From Qipengyuania sp. S6317L1 (GTDB lineage Bacteria; Pseudomonadota; Alphaproteobacteria; Sphingomonadales; Sphingomonadaceae), in NCBI RefSeq assembly GCF_023015615.1, contig NZ_JALKAJ010000002.1:758501-822500 (forward strand): a stretch of 64,000 nucleotides of DNA, in the 5' to 3' direction. A program made the translations under genes and the position numbers. Below are positions 62,900-64,000 of the stretch, piece after piece. The stretch's first letter is position 1. Each line of letters begins with the position of its first letter. Under the pieces are notes generated by a model, which was not told the DNA's origin, did not search any database, and saw only the letters and a program-made list of their open reading frames with translations.

Positions 62900-64000
62900 A
62901 TGAAGAAGCTGATTTTGGCAGCGCCGGTGCTGGCGCTGGGCGCTTTGGGTTTGGCCTCATGCGAGGAGATGACGTCAGGCAATGAGGGCGGCATCACGGC
63001 GGCGATGCTGCTGGCTGCGGGCGACGATGATGCCAATTGGATCACCCACGGGCGCACCTATGACGAGCAGCGCTTCTCTCCACTAGACAATATCAACGCC
63101 GAAAACGTCGGAGAACTCGGTCTTGCCTGGTACGCCGATATGGACACAGCGCGCGGGCAGGAAGCAACGCCGCTCGTGATTGATGGCAAGATGTATCTCA
63201 CCACTGCGTGGTCCAAAGTGAAGGCGTTCGACGCGACCACTGGCGAGCCATTGTGGGATTACGATCCGCAAGTGCCAGGCGAAACCGGGGTCAAGGTATG
63301 CTGCGATGTGGTCAACCGGGGCCTCGCCGCGTGGGGCGATGACCTTTTCCTTGGCACGCTCGACGGGCGGCTTGTTTCGCTCAACCGTGATACGGGCAAG
63401 GTCAATTGGGAAGTCGTCACCGTCAATCAGGACATGGCCTATTCCATCACCGGCGCACCGCGCATCATTGATGGCAAAGTCATCATCGGCAATGGCGGCG
63501 CAGAGTTTGGCGTTCGCGGCTATGTCGCCGCTTACGATGTCGAGGATGGGAGCGAGCTCTGGCGCTTCTACACCGTGCCAGACGGGACAGAAGGCGATGA
63601 TGCGCCTGAGTACCTGAAAGCTGCTGCTGAAACCTGGAACATGGAAGCGCTCGCCGGGTCCGATGCTATTGGCGGCGGGGGCACGGTCTGGGATTCGATG
63701 GCTTACGATGCCGACCTGAACCTCCTTTACATCGGCGTTGGCAACGGGAGCCCTTGGAACCGCGCTTATCGTTCGCCGGGTGAAGATGGCACGGGCGAAG
63801 GCGATAACCTCTATCTTTCCAGTATCGTCGCGCTGAACCCGGATACGGGCGAATATGTCTGGCATTATCAAACGACGCCGGGCGAGACGTGGGACTACAC
63901 CGCGACACAGCACATAATCCTGGCCGATATGGAGATTGAGGGTGAGGAGCGCCAAGTCCTCATGCAGGCACCCAAGAACGGGTTCTTTTATGTGATCGAC
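62900..64000 (+). CDS. PQQ-dependent alcohol dehydrogenase, lipoprotein (3' truncated)
   Basis: The frame from ATG 62900 is open to the window end (367 codons). Lipobox LASC (Cys21). The quinoprotein propeller shows [31 protein letters not shown], the adjacent Cys134-Cys135 ([10 protein letters not shown]) typical of PQQ methanol/ethanol dehydrogenases, [14 protein letters not shown], and [31 protein letters not shown]-terminal haem domain, if present, lies outside. It oxidises alcohols in the periplasm. A lipid anchor is unusual for this group. Confidence 0.9.
   Translation, partial: MKKLILAAPVLALGALGLASCEEMTSGNEGGITAAMLLAAGDDDANWITHGRTYDEQRFSPLDNINAENVGELGLAWYADMDTARGQEATPLVIDGKMYLTTAWSKVKAFDATTGEPLWDYDPQVPGETGVKVCCDVVNRGLAAWGDDLFLGTLDGRLVSLNRDTGKVNWEVVTVNQDMAYSITGAPRIIDGKVIIGNGGAEFGVRGYVAAYDVEDGSELWRFYTVPDGTEGDDAPEYLKAAAETWNMEALAGSDAIGGGGTVWDSMAYDADLNLLYIGVGNGSPWNRAYRSPGEDGTGEGDNLYLSSIVALNPDTGEYVWHYQTTPGETWDYTATQHIILADMEIEGEERQVLMQAPKNGFFYVID

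Overview
The window looks like chromosomal DNA of an alphaproteobacterium of the Sphingomonadales, most likely an Erythrobacteraceae member (Erythrobacter or Altererythrobacter type). The reasons are GC-rich coding sequence, the protein style of DnaB, RpoZ, FtsH, UPF0262, the NDUFA9-like protein and the short CC_3452-like secreted protein, and a sphingomonad-type exopolysaccharide locus. This placement rests on recognition of families, not on a search. I see no tRNA, rRNA, CRISPR, transposase or integrase.

Layout. 1-17.3 kb is mostly housekeeping: a cut cyclic-nucleotide-binding membrane protein, a flavin reductase, recQ, an HxlR regulator, rpmJ, galE, an M14 carboxypeptidase, cytidine deaminase, a GH25-like protein that seems to have lost its catalytic pair, UPF0262, dnaB, rpoZ, a DUF3667 protein and ftsH. 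17.4-22.6 kb holds a TetR regulator divergent from a four-gene efflux operon (permease, ATPase, membrane fusion protein, outer membrane factor). A promoter in their shared region is overlapped by a perfect palindrome. 22.6-24.1 kb is a MaoC hydratase / CaiB-type CoA transferase pair.

24.3-50.6 kb is an exopolysaccharide locus: a PssD/PssE-type glycosyltransferase pair, an OPX export lipoprotein, a Wzc-type tyrosine autokinase, Wzx flippase, Wzy-like polymerase, pyruvyl transferase, two hexapeptide acyltransferases, four more glycosyltransferases, a sulfotransferase and the complete dTDP-L-rhamnose set rfbABDC. Inside it (31.3-39.2 kb) sits an odd block: a TolC/HlyD/ABC type I secretion-like operon whose ABC ATPase domain has lost every recognisable catalytic motif, and divergent from it a translationally coupled pair. 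The first of the pair is an 88-residue protein resembling the gene-transfer-agent head spike base (Rcc01079 family); the second is a 987-residue beta-helix/Ig-like protein.

50.9-58.0 kb is a lasso peptide cluster with split B1 (PqqD-like) and B2 proteins, a cyclase, an ABC exporter, an HPr-kinase-like kinase, a nucleotidyltransferase and a small precursor gene that I read at 55381-55509 on the minus strand. The predicted core is the 16-mer GSGTRFRDGTVDNSRF, with an isopeptide ring from Gly1 to Asp8. The precursor lies downstream of the cyclase, and its core ends in Phe although a lasso-type kinase is present.

58.1-60.6 kb resumes polysaccharide-type genes: a small secreted membrane peptide, an O-antigen ligase/polymerase and a TPR-like partner. 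The window ends with an NDUFA9-like SDR, a dienelactone hydrolase and the first part of a PQQ-dependent alcohol dehydrogenase lipoprotein.
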